Assembly: GCF_026222555.1 (NCBI RefSeq)
Contig: NZ_CP098511.1
Location: 1,221,501-1,285,500, forward strand
Direction of reading: 5' to 3'
Source of the DNA: Aquimarina sp. ERC-38
Lineage (GTDB): Bacteria > Bacteroidota > Bacteroidia > Flavobacteriales > Flavobacteriaceae
Length of the DNA: 64,000 nt
The position numbers and the translations under genes were made by a program. The notes below the pieces were generated by a model, which was given only the letters and a program-made list of their open reading frames with translations, did not search any database and was not told the DNA's origin. Shown in pieces: positions 19,948 through 28,842 of the stretch; position 1 is the first letter of the stretch, and the number at the start of each line of letters is the position of its first letter.

Positions 19948-20679
19948 TTAAGGGGAGGCGATAAAATAATATTCATCATTTAATTTATAATGGTTTTCAA
20001 AGTTTTGTAGAGTTAAAGCCGGTCTTGATTTTATAAAAGCATTAAGCGTAAAAAGACTTAAACCAATTTCTTCAGATAGGAAATTGTAAAGTTCAACTGG
20101 ACTAACATTATAAAATTCACTTGCACCTAATCCAAACTCAAAAATTACAATGGGCTTAAATTTTTTTAATGTCGATTCAGCACCTTTCAGAACATTGAAC
20201 TCTGCACCTTCCACATCTAATTTAATTAAATCAATTCTAGTTTTCCCATTCAAAATTGTATCCAACATTTTGACTTTAACTTCAATTATTTCTATTTCAG
20301 GTTTTTTTACCTGGTAAGACCTTTGTTTTAGACCACTATAACCTAGAGCATTTTTAACAACATTGAATGTTGTATTCTTTTCAGTATTTGATAGCGCATA
20401 AGGTAAAAATTCAACATTTCTGTTATCAAATTTCTCAACTAATTTATCGTATAAAAATGGAATTGGTTCCAAGGCTACGTGAGAACCTCCAGGCGAATGT
20501 TTACAGATTATTTCTAAAATTTCTCCTTCGTGACACCCTATATCAATACAATTGGATTCATTAGTAAGAACCTTTTTTAAAATTTTTTTTGTTAGCCTAT
20601 CATATTTTAAATTTTTAGTTAGGTCTAAATGAAAAAATATCAGTAAAGATTTTAAACTTTTTTTAATTCTTGTGTTCAA
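19948..20679 (-). CDS. FkbM-family SAM-dependent methyltransferase
   Basis: A 243-residue protein with the SAM-binding CIDIGCHEGEILEII (about residues 43-57), ALEPIPFLYDKL and the FkbM signature RIDLIKLDVEGAEFNVLKGA (about 148-167). FkbM enzymes O-methylate sugars or polyketides; here a sugar hydroxyl of the polysaccharide is the likely target. It is the only native locus gene on the - strand in the first 30 kb and stands alone between a gene remnant and an insertion sequence, so it may be a later arrival. Confidence 0.85.
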   Translation of the reverse strand: MNTRIKKSLKSLLIFFHLDLTKNLKYDRLTKKILKKVLTNESNCIDIGCHEGEILEIICKHSPGGSHVALEPIPFLYDKLVEKFDNRNVEFLPYALSNTEKNTTFNVVKNALGYSGLKQRSYQVKKPEIEIIEVKVKMLDTILNGKTRIDLIKLDVEGAEFNVLKGAESTLKKFKPIVIFEFGLGASEFYNVSPVELYNFLSEEIGLSLFTLNAFIKSRPALTLQNFENHYKLNDEYYFIASP

Positions 20680-20975
20680 ATTTTCAATTTATTATTCAAT
20701 ACTAGTAATGTTTACTAACTCTAATTCTTTACAGTTTTACGACTTTTAAGATAGAGCTAAAATGAATTTTATAAACTTGGTAAAATGTGCAAACTAAAAT
20801 AAGGAAAATAATTAACGAATAATGGCGTACAGATAAAATTCTGATTCAATAGTTTGAGAACTTCAAAAATCTAAATATACTAAAAATAATTCCGTTATGA
20901 ATTGCGAAATATCCTTATCAGGTTACTATTAAGAATTTCAATATTTTTACGTTAAAAATACACTTTACCAAAAAT
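20680..20975. other. AT-rich spacer between the methyltransferase and the IS element
   Basis: About 300 bases with stops in all frames and no recognisable gene, RNA or repeat. It should contain the promoter for the - strand methyltransferase, but no convincing TAnnTTTG/TTTG pair was found. Confidence 0.5.
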
Positions 20976-21009
20976 TGTACATCCCTAAATAGTGTTGACC
21001 GCTTTTAGG
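20976..21009. repeat. Terminal inverted repeat at the orfB-distal end of the IS
   Basis: Starts TGTACATCCCTAAATAGTGT and continues TGACCGCTTTTAG. It pairs with the repeat at 22264-22297. Confidence 0.88.
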
Positions 21010-21010
21010 T

Positions 21011-21853
21011 TTATATTTCATTGTTAAAAATAGTTATTGTTTTCCTTTGATCTTTGTTTATTGAAGGAAAGTTTTCTTCAAACTGGACTGGCGTTTTCTT
21101 ATCGATGTTGTTATGTGTCCTTACATGGTTGTAATGGTTGACAGCTTGCTTCATTCTTTTCTTTAGTTGATCAAAGGTTTTAATCTCCCAGTAGTCAAGA
21201 TAATCCCTTTTGATAGTCCTGTTGATACGTTCTGCATAAGCGTTATCTTGGGCAGATTGTGCCATACTGATCCTACAGTCATGTTGTTCTAAAAGCTTGA
21301 TATAGGCTTTGTAGATATATTGACCGCCCCTATCGGAGTGATGTACCTTTGGTGGTTTATGGTCCTTTAGTGCCATTTGTAAAGCTTTTAGGTTAGCCGT
21401 AGCACGCATATGGTCCGATAGGCAGTAACCTACAATTTTCTTTGTATAAACGTCAATGATAAAGACTGCATAATAATGCTTCCCACAAATAAGAATGTAA
21501 GTAATATCACTTTGCCAAATTACTGACGGTGCAGCTACTTCCATCCCTTTAATTAAATTAGGGTAATACACCTTAGCGGCAATAGTCGTCCTTTTATAGT
21601 TCTTCTTGATCTTGAGCCTATAGCCCAATAACATCATAGTTTCTACAAACCTGTCCCTACCAATAAAATTAGGTTGTAGTATATCGTACATCTTTTCTAC
21701 CCCACAACCCGGAAAGTCTTTGCGCAACTCATCTACCTCTACTACTAAGCCCTCAATCTTCCGATCAAAGACTTCTTGGCGCTTAGCGTATTGGTGTACG
21801 GCTTGTTTGCTAATACCTACAACGTTATATAGCTTATTTAATGAATAACCCAT
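21011..21853 (-). CDS. IS3-family transposase OrfB (DDE integrase domain)
   Basis: A 280-residue rve-type integrase. An N-terminal HTH_21-like region (FPGCGVEKMYDIL) is followed by the catalytic core: D116 in WQSDITYI, D174 in HHSDRGGQY and E208 in DNAYAERINR. The ATG overlaps the orfA stop (TAATG), allowing re-initiation. The orfB frame is also open upstream across an A8 run in orfA, so a -1 frameshift would give the usual OrfAB fusion transposase. Confidence 0.95.
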   Translation of the reverse strand: MGYSLNKLYNVVGISKQAVHQYAKRQEVFDRKIEGLVVEVDELRKDFPGCGVEKMYDILQPNFIGRDRFVETMMLLGYRLKIKKNYKRTTIAAKVYYPNLIKGMEVAAPSVIWQSDITYILICGKHYYAVFIIDVYTKKIVGYCLSDHMRATANLKALQMALKDHKPPKVHHSDRGGQYIYKAYIKLLEQHDCRISMAQSAQDNAYAERINRTIKRDYLDYWEIKTFDQLKKRMKQAVNHYNHVRTHNNIDKKTPVQFEENFPSINKDQRKTITIFNNEI

Positions 21854-22248
21854 TACTTGCTGATGCTTTTGGAACCACCTAATTGTGGGGTGTTGAAGTT
21901 TTTTTTAATATCGATGTTAAGTTCATCTTTGGCTATCTCCACCACCTTCTCCAGATAGTCAATCTTGATTTGTTTACGCCCCAGGGCAGCTTCCAACTCT
22001 TTAACCTTTTTCTCTAATTCTTTTAACTTCTCCGAACTACTGTGTTTCATCTCTACAACTCTTGATCCATGCTCGTTAAAGGTAGAATATTTATAAATCC
22101 ATTTGTAGATATTTGAGCGGGATATCTTATGTATCCGCTCCAATTGTGGGACACTGAACTTACCCGATTCAAAGTCACTGACCAATTGTTTTTTAAAATC
22201 CTCAGAATATTTTCTTCTCTTCTGAATACTCTTTAAATTTGCTCTCAT
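21853..22248 (-). CDS. IS3-family transposase OrfA (HTH DNA-binding)
   Basis: A 131-residue protein with an N-terminal helix-turn-helix (RRKYSEDFKKQLVSDFESGK, then RIHKISRSNIYKWIYKY) and a C-terminal heptad region (KLKELEKKVKELEAALGRKQ) that looks like a leucine zipper for multimerisation. It binds the IS ends. It ends in TAA overlapping the orfB ATG. Confidence 0.93.
   Translation of the reverse strand: MRANLKSIQKRRKYSEDFKKQLVSDFESGKFSVPQLERIHKISRSNIYKWIYKYSTFNEHGSRVVEMKHSSSEKLKELEKKVKELEAALGRKQIKIDYLEKVVEIAKDELNIDIKKNFNTPQLGGSKSISK
21899..21906 (-). promoter_or_regulatory. Likely -1 programmed frameshift site in the IS
   Basis: On the - strand the orfA frame reads ATT AAA AAA AAC, a run of eight A before C. 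A -1 slip here enters the orfB frame, which has no stop between this point and the orfB ATG. This is the standard IS3 way to make OrfAB. Confidence 0.65.
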
Positions 22249-22263
22249 ATATTAATCACTTTA

Positions 22264-22297
22264 TTTAAAAGTGGTCAACCTATAGCAGGGATGTACA
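22264..22297. repeat. Terminal inverted repeat at the orfA-proximal end of the IS
   Basis: Ends with CAGGGATGTACA, the inverse of the other end, and also holds AAAGTGGTCAACC. The flanking AAT at 22298-22300 is the target duplication. Confidence 0.88.
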
Positions 22298-22355
22298 AAT
22301 AGTTTTTTGTTATTTGTGTTAATTTCTAAATGTTGAAAATGTCTATTTTTATTTC

Positions 22356-23471
22356 ATGAAAAAAGCACTGGTGCACGATTGGTATTATGTAAATGGTGGT
22401 GCAGAAAAAGTTATCCATTCAATAAATAACATTTGGTCAGACTTAGATCAATTTGCATTAATCGATTTTCTTTCAGAAAAAGACAGAAAATATATACTTA
22501 ATAACAAGAAAGTTAGTACTAGTTTTATTCAAAATTTACCTACTGCCAGGAAAAATCATCGAAAGTTTTTACAGTTATTTCCGTACGCGGTAGAACAATT
22601 GGATCTAAGACCGTATGAACTAATTATTAGTTCTTCTGCCTCTATCGCAAAAGGTATACTAACTAATCAAAATCAATTACATATTTGCTATTGTCACTCT
22701 CCGATGCGATACGCCTGGGACTTTTATCATGAGTATTTAGAAGAAGCTAATCTTACTACAGGGATTAAAGGAATGTATGCAAAATATGTATTAAATAAAA
22801 TCCGAATTTGGGATGTTATTAACTCAAACAGAGTTGATCATTTTATAGCTAATTCAAAGTACATAGCTGGTAGAATTAAGAAAGTTTACAATAGAGAAGC
22901 TACCGTTATTTATCCTCCGGTTGATGTAAAAGAATTTGAATTTAGCGACCAGAAGCAAGAATATTATTTTACTGCATCCCGGATGGTATCTTATAAAAGA
23001 ATTGATTTAATAGTCAAATCATTTTCAAAGCTAAAAACTAAAAAGTTAATTGTAGCCGGAGATGGACCTGATTTTGAAAAAATAAGAAAAATCGCAGGTG
23101 ATAACATTGAATTTGTTGGATTTACTAGTTTAAAAAAACTTAAAAACTACTTAAAGTATGCAAAAGCTTTTATTTTTGCAGCCGAAGAAGATTTTGGGAT
23201 TATTCCGGTTGAAGCACAAGCATGTGGAACACCAGTAATTGGATATGGTAAAGGTGGATTAAAAGAGACGGTTATAGAAAAAGTTACCGGAATATTTTTC
23301 AATGATCAAAGTGTAGATAGTCTTATTAATGCTGTAGAAGAATTTGAAAAACTAAGTTTTGACTATGCAACGATAAGAAAACATTCTCTAAAATTTTCTA
23401 AAGAACGCTTTGAAAAAGAAATAAAACAATTTGTAGAAGATAAATATCAAAAATTTAAAAAGCAACCATGA
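22356..23471 (+). CDS. Glycosyltransferase family 4, WbaZ/mannosyltransferase-like
   Basis: A 371-residue GT-B enzyme. It starts KKALVHDWYYVNGGAEKVIH, has CYCHSPMRYAWDFYHEYLEE (about residues 112-131) and VIYPPVDVKEFEF, then the donor domain EEDFGIIPVEAQACGTPVIG with the E-x7-E motif and GKGGLKETV. These features match WbaZ/WcaI-type mannosyl- or related transferases. Its stop overlaps ugd by 4 bases. The IS lies only about 55 bases upstream, so its original promoter may be interrupted. Confidence 0.9.
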   Translation: MKKALVHDWYYVNGGAEKVIHSINNIWSDLDQFALIDFLSEKDRKYILNNKKVSTSFIQNLPTARKNHRKFLQLFPYAVEQLDLRPYELIISSSASIAKGILTNQNQLHICYCHSPMRYAWDFYHEYLEEANLTTGIKGMYAKYVLNKIRIWDVINSNRVDHFIANSKYIAGRIKKVYNREATVIYPPVDVKEFEFSDQKQEYYFTASRMVSYKRIDLIVKSFSKLKTKKLIVAGDGPDFEKIRKIAGDNIEFVGFTSLKKLKNYLKYAKAFIFAAEEDFGIIPVEAQACGTPVIGYGKGGLKETVIEKVTGIFFNDQSVDSLINAVEEFEKLSFDYATIRKHSLKFSKERFEKEIKQFVEDKYQKFKKQP

Positions 23472-24781
23472 AAATATCAGTAATAGGAACCGGATATGTA
23501 GGCTTAGTAACAGGAACATGTTTGGCAGAAACAGGTAACGAAGTCATCTGTGTAGATATTGATAAAGAAAAAGTAGAAAAAATGAGGAATGGGCAAGTTC
23601 CTATTTATGAACCTCATCTGGACGTACTCTTTGAAAGAAATATTAAAGCCAACCGTTTAAAGTTCTCTACTTCCCTTGAAGAAGGTCTGGATCACGGGGA
23701 GATTATTTTCTTGGCACTGCCTACTCCTGATGGTGGAGATGGAGCAGCAGATTTATCTTATGTTCTGGGAGTTTCAGAACAAATAGGGAAATTGATTAAA
23801 GAATATAAGGTCATTGTAGATAAAAGCACCGTTCCGGTAGGTACCGCAGATAGAGTGAACGAAGTGATATCTCAAAATGCTAAAGTTGATTTTGATGTGG
23901 TTTCTAATCCTGAATTTTTAAGGGAAGGTTTTGCTGTTGATGATTTCTTAAAACCTGAGCGAATTGTGGTAGGTTCAAGTTCTGAAAGAGCAACTGATTT
24001 AATGAAAAAATTGTACAAACCCTTCGTTAGGTCCGGAAATCCAATTATAATTATGGATGAAAAATCTGCCGAACTTACAAAATATGCAGCCAACTCGTTC
24101 CTTGCAACTAAGATTACGTTTATGAACGAAATTGCAAACTACTGTGAGAAGGTAGGCGCAGATGTAGACAAGGTAAGAATTGGAATGGGAACCGATTCCC
24201 GAATTGGAAAACGATTCTTGTTTCCAGGGATAGGTTACGGAGGTTCTTGTTTTCCAAAAGACGTAAAAGCACTTCATAATTCCGGGAATCAGGATGGCTA
24301 TCATTTTCAATTATTAGAATCCGTGATCAACGTGAATAAAGCTCAAAAAGTAGTTTTATTACCTAAAATAAAATCCTACTTCAACGGAGATATTAAAGGT
24401 AAAACTTTTGCAGTTTGGGGATTAGCGTTTAAACCGCAAACTGATGATATAAGAGAAGCACCAGCATTAGAAATCATTGACAAATTGCTGGAAGAAGGAG
24501 CTAAAGTAAAAGCTTTTGATCCGGAAGCTATGGATAATGTAGCTAAAAAATATACCGGTAAAATTACTTTTGTAGACACTATGTATGAAGCTTTGGATGA
24601 ATCAGACGCTTTGATTATCTGTACAGAATGGAGTATTTTTAGAACTCCCGATTTTAATAAAATCAAGTCAAAACTTAGCAATAATGTAATTTTTGACGGA
24701 CGTAACCTATACGACAACTTAGATCTGGAAAAAGAACAAATTTCGTACTTCTCCGTAGGTAGGAAGAACGTTACTGTTTAA
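23468..24781 (+). CDS. ugd: UDP-glucose 6-dehydrogenase
   Basis: A 437-residue enzyme with NAD-binding GTGYVGLVTG (7-16), substrate loop SNPEFLREG (146-154), catalytic C261 in GYGGSCFPKD and the C-terminal KPQTDDIREAPA. It oxidises UDP-glucose to UDP-glucuronate with two NAD. It overlaps the GT4 gene by 4 bases and feeds the decarboxylase that follows. All family motifs are intact. Confidence 0.97.
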   Translation: MKISVIGTGYVGLVTGTCLAETGNEVICVDIDKEKVEKMRNGQVPIYEPHLDVLFERNIKANRLKFSTSLEEGLDHGEIIFLALPTPDGGDGAADLSYVLGVSEQIGKLIKEYKVIVDKSTVPVGTADRVNEVISQNAKVDFDVVSNPEFLREGFAVDDFLKPERIVVGSSSERATDLMKKLYKPFVRSGNPIIIMDEKSAELTKYAANSFLATKITFMNEIANYCEKVGADVDKVRIGMGTDSRIGKRFLFPGIGYGGSCFPKDVKALHNSGNQDGYHFQLLESVINVNKAQKVVLLPKIKSYFNGDIKGKTFAVWGLAFKPQTDDIREAPALEIIDKLLEEGAKVKAFDPEAMDNVAKKYTGKITFVDTMYEALDESDALIICTEWSIFRTPDFNKIKSKLSNNVIFDGRNLYDNLDLEKEQISYFSVGRKNVTV

Positions 24782-24818
24782 ATTTAATAAAATCTAAACG
24801 TTTATTAGATAATATTTA

Positions 24819-24863
24819 GACTAAACTTACCATAGATTCAAAGTATTTTTGGTAAGTTTAGTC
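24819..24863. repeat. Perfect 14-bp inverted repeat between ugd and the UXS-like gene
   Basis: GACTAAACTTACCA (24819-24832) is exactly mirrored by TGGTAAGTTTAGTC (24850-24863), with a 17-base loop. No T-run follows on the + strand, so it is a poor intrinsic terminator. It could be an mRNA stem-loop or a protein-binding site. Confidence 0.8.
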
Positions 24864-24924
24864 AATAGAAGGTATTGCTATAAGAGTACAGGTCTAGCAG
24901 TATCAGAATTTAAAATAAAATTAT

Positions 24925-25899
24925 TTGAAAAAAGTTTTAATTACCGGAGCCGCCGGGTTCTTGGGATCACATCTCTGTGACAAGTTTATTCAGATGGATT
25001 ACAAAGTAATTGCCATGGATAACCTGATCACAGGAGACCTTAAAAATATTGAACATTTATTTAAATTAAAAAACTTTACTTTTTATGAACATGATGTAAC
25101 TACATTTGTTCATATTCCGGGTAAACTAGACTATATTCTTCATTTTGCGTCACCGGCAAGTCCTATTGATTATTTAAAAATACCAATTCAAACCCTAAAA
25201 GTTGGATCACTAGGCACACATAACTTATTAGGTTTAGCCAAAGAAAAGAAAGCTACCATTTTAATTGCATCAACAAGTGAAGTATATGGAGATCCACTAG
25301 TTCATCCCCAAAACGAAGATTATCTGGGAAATGTAAATACTATCGGCCCTAGAGGCGTTTATGACGAAGCCAAACGTTTTCAGGAATCCTTAACCATGGC
25401 ATATCATACCTATCATAAGTTAGAAACAAGAATTGCCCGTATATTTAACACCTACGGACCTAGGATGCGGCTAAATGATGGGAGGGTAGTTCCGGCATTC
25501 ATTGGTCAGTCCTTAAGAGGAGAAGACTTAACCGTTTTTGGAGACGGTTTGCAAACAAGGTCCTTTTGCTATGTAGATGATTTAATTGATGGAATATGTA
25601 AGCTACTATTCAGTGATTATGTAAACCCTGTGAATATAGGCAACCCAAACGAGATTACTATTTTAGATTTTGCAAAAGAAATTATTAGACTGACAAATAC
25701 TGATCAAAAAATCATTTACAAACCATTACCTGTAGATGACCCGATGCAAAGACAGCCGGATATTACCAGGGCTAAAACTATTTTAGGTTGGGAACCAATG
25801 ACAACCAGGCAAGAAGGCTTATTAAAAACACTAGCATATTTTAAATCTTTATCAAATCAAGATCTATATAAAAGTGAGCATAGAAGTTTTGAAAGTTAA
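24925..25899 (+). CDS. UDP-glucuronate decarboxylase (UDP-xylose synthase-like)
   Basis: A 324-residue extended SDR with [13 protein letters not shown] (7-19), STSEVYGDP (117-125), catalytic Y146-DEA-K150 and [11 protein letters not shown]. The pattern [11 protein letters not shown] is typical of UXS enzymes, which convert UDP-glucuronate to UDP-xylose. Its place directly after ugd supports this. The start is TTG at 24925, just before the Rossmann strand. A long stem-loop sits in the gap to ugd. Confidence 0.9.
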   Translation: MKKVLITGAAGFLGSHLCDKFIQMDYKVIAMDNLITGDLKNIEHLFKLKNFTFYEHDVTTFVHIPGKLDYILHFASPASPIDYLKIPIQTLKVGSLGTHNLLGLAKEKKATILIASTSEVYGDPLVHPQNEDYLGNVNTIGPRGVYDEAKRFQESLTMAYHTYHKLETRIARIFNTYGPRMRLNDGRVVPAFIGQSLRGEDLTVFGDGLQTRSFCYVDDLIDGICKLLFSDYVNPVNIGNPNEITILDFAKEIIRLTNTDQKIIYKPLPVDDPMQRQPDITRAKTILGWEPMTTRQEGLLKTLAYFKSLSNQDLYKSEHRSFES

Positions 25900-25901
25900 G
25901 A

Positions 25902-27248
25902 ATGAGAACCAAAGTTGGGAGATACTCCATATATATTAAACCCCTATTTTATATTATTGACCTTACAATAATTAATCTTTTAATATATTACTTTCAAACT
26001 AACCTTTACGAAAAAGCAATTTTTGCGATCTACATTACTATCATGTGGATTGTACTTTCGATAAAAAACAAATTTTATGAAGTATACCGCTTTTCCAAAT
26101 TCACTCAAACCTTTGCTTTATTGATCAGACAGTTTCTGGTTTTCCTTCTCATACTTTACGCATTTATAGGAGTATTTAAACAACCGGAAATAAGCAGGAT
26201 AGAAATTGCAAAATATTATATAGCCTGTTTTTTAAGTATTTCCATACTTAAATACGTATTACAAAATTTCCTGGCAAAATATCGTATAATCTTCGGTGGT
26301 AATCTTAGAAAAGTAATAGTAATTGGAGATAATAAAAAAACAAGTCAGTTAATAGAAATTTTTAAAGAAGAAGAAGAATTTGGTTATGTTTTTAAAAAGA
26401 AGTTCAATGTAAACGATCAGGATTTTACCTTAAAAAGCTGTTTTGAATATGTAATTGAAAACAATATTGATGAATTATATTGTTCAGTAGCAGAATTATC
26501 TAACAAACAATTAGAAAAGATTGTAACCTTTTGTGACAATAATTTAAAAGTATTAAAATTTATTCCGGATAATAAAGAAATTTTTACAAAAAAATTAAAT
26601 TTTAATTATTACCGATACGTTCCTATCTTATCATTTAGAGAAATTCCTTTAGATGATCCAATAAATTTTATAACAAAACGCGGATTTGATATTGTACTTT
26701 CACTATTTGTTCTTTTATTTATTTTAAGTTGGTTAACACCCTTATTATTTATTTTAATGCAATTAGAGTCCAAAGGACCAATCTTCTTTAAACAACGTAG
26801 AAACGGATTAGATTACAAAGAGTTTTACTGTTATAAATATCGTTCTATGAGACCGGGTAATGATCAAAAACAAACGACTAGGCAGGATTATAGAGTGACC
26901 AGAATTGGAAGGTTTATTAGAAAAACCAGTATAGATGAATTACCTCAATTTATTAACGTTCTCAAAGGAGATATGTCAGTTGTAGGTCCTAGACCGCATA
27001 TGGTAAAACATAATGAAAACTTTATTCAAAAAGTTGATAAATTTATGGTCAGGCACTTTGTAAAACCAGGGATCACAGGGTTAGCTCAGGTGAGTGGTTT
27101 CCGTGGCGAGATAGAAAATAATCAGGATATAGTAAATAGAGTAAAATATGATATATTTTATATAGAAAACTGGTCGATTCTTTTAGATATTAAAATAGTG
27201 GTTTTAACCGTTATAAATGCAATCAAAGGAGAAGACAAAGCATATTGA
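25902..27248 (+). CDS. Polyprenyl-phosphate sugar-1-phosphate transferase, tandem copy 1
   Basis: A 448-residue WcaJ-like protein: four N-terminal helices, a central CoA-binding-like Rossmann domain (GNLRKVIVIGDNKKT), another helix near residue 270, and the C-terminal transferase domain with KQRRNGLDYKEFYCYKYRSM, TSIDELPQFINVLKGDMSVV, GPRPHM and PGITGLAQVSGFRG. It starts 2 bases after the UXS-like stop. The next gene is a full-length paralogue. Confidence 0.93.
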   Translation: MRTKVGRYSIYIKPLFYIIDLTIINLLIYYFQTNLYEKAIFAIYITIMWIVLSIKNKFYEVYRFSKFTQTFALLIRQFLVFLLILYAFIGVFKQPEISRIEIAKYYIACFLSISILKYVLQNFLAKYRIIFGGNLRKVIVIGDNKKTSQLIEIFKEEEEFGYVFKKKFNVNDQDFTLKSCFEYVIENNIDELYCSVAELSNKQLEKIVTFCDNNLKVLKFIPDNKEIFTKKLNFNYYRYVPILSFREIPLDDPINFITKRGFDIVLSLFVLLFILSWLTPLLFILMQLESKGPIFFKQRRNGLDYKEFYCYKYRSMRPGNDQKQTTRQDYRVTRIGRFIRKTSIDELPQFINVLKGDMSVVGPRPHMVKHNENFIQKVDKFMVRHFVKPGITGLAQVSGFRGEIENNQDIVNRVKYDIFYIENWSILLDIKIVVLTVINAIKGEDKAY

Positions 27249-27267
27249 ATGAATTATTTAATAACAA

Positions 27268-28620
27268 ATGCACCCAACTCGAAAAGGATACTCTTATTTA
27301 ATCAGGCCAATCTCTATAAGCATTGACCTGCTTCTGGTTGTTGGACTAGCGTATTACTTTCTTCACTTTATTATTAACATCAAATTCTTAGGATATCTTA
27401 TAGGTGCCTGGATTGTTTCTACCGTATTATTGCGCTTTTACGAAGTGTATCGATTTACCCGGATATTAAAAATTATATCCTTATTAGTAAAACAAGCCAT
27501 CTTTTTTCTAATACTGATTTACGCTTATTATGGCTTATTCCGGGTACGAGAAGTCAGTATTACCACTACTTTTAATTACGTAAGTAGTGTTATCGTACTG
27601 GTCGGATTGTTCAAAATACTGGTCTATAATTTACTAAGAAGATATCGCTCCTATCTGGGAGGTAATAATCGCCAAATTATTATCATCGGAAGCACAAAAG
27701 GAGCCAGGCAACTCGAGACTTTTTTCAGAAAACGCAGGGATTTAGGATACCACGTAGCAAAAGTCTTTTCTGATAAGCTTTCAAATACGATAAAAGACAG
27801 TTTTCAATACTTAAAGAATGAAAGAGTAGACGAAATTTACTGTGCCGTAGATGAGGTAAGTGATAGCGTAATCAATAAATACGTAACCTATGCCGATCAA
27901 AAACAATGTGTGTTAAAATTTATACCCAACGATCAGCAAATCTTATCTAAAAAATTAAAAACTGACTATTACGAATATCTACCTATATTATCCATACCGG
28001 AAATTTCTTTAAACAACGCAAACAATCGCTTCTTTAAAAGACTATTTGATATCCTATTTTCATTAATAATCATTATTGGAATTTTATCTTGGTTAGTTCC
28101 CCTGTTATATATCCTAATAAAAATAGATTCAAAAGGTCCACTTATCTACAGTCAAAAACGCAACGGAATTAACTATAAAGAATTCGTTTGCTATAAATTC
28201 CGGTCTATGAAATCAGAAGAATTTGACGACCTGGATCAGGTAAAAAAATCCGATCAAAGAGTGACAAAACTAGGAAAGTTTTTAAGACGAACCAGTATTG
28301 ACGAACTTCCGCAATTTATTAACGTATTGTTCGGAGATATGTCCGTAGTAGGTCCTAGGCCACATATGTTATCGTATACCGAGATGTATGCTAAAAAAAT
28401 TAATAAATATAACTTCGTATTTCGTCATTCCGTAAAACCAGGGATAACCGGTTTAGCACAGGTTAAAGGATTCAGGGGAGAAGTAGAAAATGATGAAGAT
28501 ATTATCAACCGTATTAAATATGATATTTTCTATATAGAAAACTGGTCCCTGTTATTAGACCTTAAAATTATCTTTGATACCACGGTACATTTAATTAAAG
28601 GACATGAAAAAGCGTATTAG
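27268..28620 (+). CDS. Polyprenyl-phosphate sugar-1-phosphate transferase, tandem copy 2
   Basis: A 450-residue protein with the same domain order as its neighbour: N-terminal helices, GNNRQIIIIGSTKGARQLE, then SQKRNGINYKEFVCYKFRSM, TSIDELPQFINVLFGDMSVV, GPRPHM and GLAQVKGFRGEVEN. The two differ mainly in the N-terminal half. Both keep the catalytic motifs, so neither looks degenerate. They may use different sugars or be alternatives under different conditions. Confidence 0.93.
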   Translation: MHPTRKGYSYLIRPISISIDLLLVVGLAYYFLHFIINIKFLGYLIGAWIVSTVLLRFYEVYRFTRILKIISLLVKQAIFFLILIYAYYGLFRVREVSITTTFNYVSSVIVLVGLFKILVYNLLRRYRSYLGGNNRQIIIIGSTKGARQLETFFRKRRDLGYHVAKVFSDKLSNTIKDSFQYLKNERVDEIYCAVDEVSDSVINKYVTYADQKQCVLKFIPNDQQILSKKLKTDYYEYLPILSIPEISLNNANNRFFKRLFDILFSLIIIIGILSWLVPLLYILIKIDSKGPLIYSQKRNGINYKEFVCYKFRSMKSEEFDDLDQVKKSDQRVTKLGKFLRRTSIDELPQFINVLFGDMSVVGPRPHMLSYTEMYAKKINKYNFVFRHSVKPGITGLAQVKGFRGEVENDEDIINRIKYDIFYIENWSLLLDLKIIFDTTVHLIKGHEKAY

Positions 28621-28625
28621 CAAAG

Positions 28626-28668
28626 CTTTATCACTAAAGGAATAGGAACGCATTGAGGAGTGATAAAG
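28626..28668. repeat. Inverted repeat after the tandem transferases
   Basis: CTTTATCACT (28626-28635) and AGTGATAAAG (28659-28668) are perfect 10-bp arms with a 23-base loop, followed by a run of A rather than T. It lies 5 bases after the transferase stop and may stabilise the mRNA end. The rest of the gap to 28843 shows nothing else. Confidence 0.55.
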
Positions 28669-28842
28669 AAAAAATTAAAGATTAAAGTAAAAAACAAGTA
28701 TAGCCCATAGTTAAGACAAGGCTTTTTAACGCGAGGATTCAGGTTATTTAATGTTAATTTAGCATACAAACTAAACAACTTCAATAACAACTATTCCAAT
28801 AGTAGAAGAAAAATAGAGATATTTCAACGGTAAGAATTACCT

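Larger units (their letters stand above)
20976..22297 (-). mobile_element. IS3-family insertion sequence, complete
   Basis: A 1322-bp element with imperfect terminal inverted repeats. Both ends begin TGTACATCCCT inward, and the repeats match again at GTTGACC and CTTTTA over about 32 bases (20976-21009 and 22264-22297). The trinucleotide AAT flanks both ends (20973-20975 and 22298-22300), a 3-bp target duplication as IS3 elements make. It carries orfA and orfB on the - strand. Both frames are intact, so it may still be active. Confidence 0.92.

Noticed and set aside
23872..24717. Several antisense frames inside ugd
   Set aside because: The + strand gene is complete and conserved; the antisense frames have no motifs.
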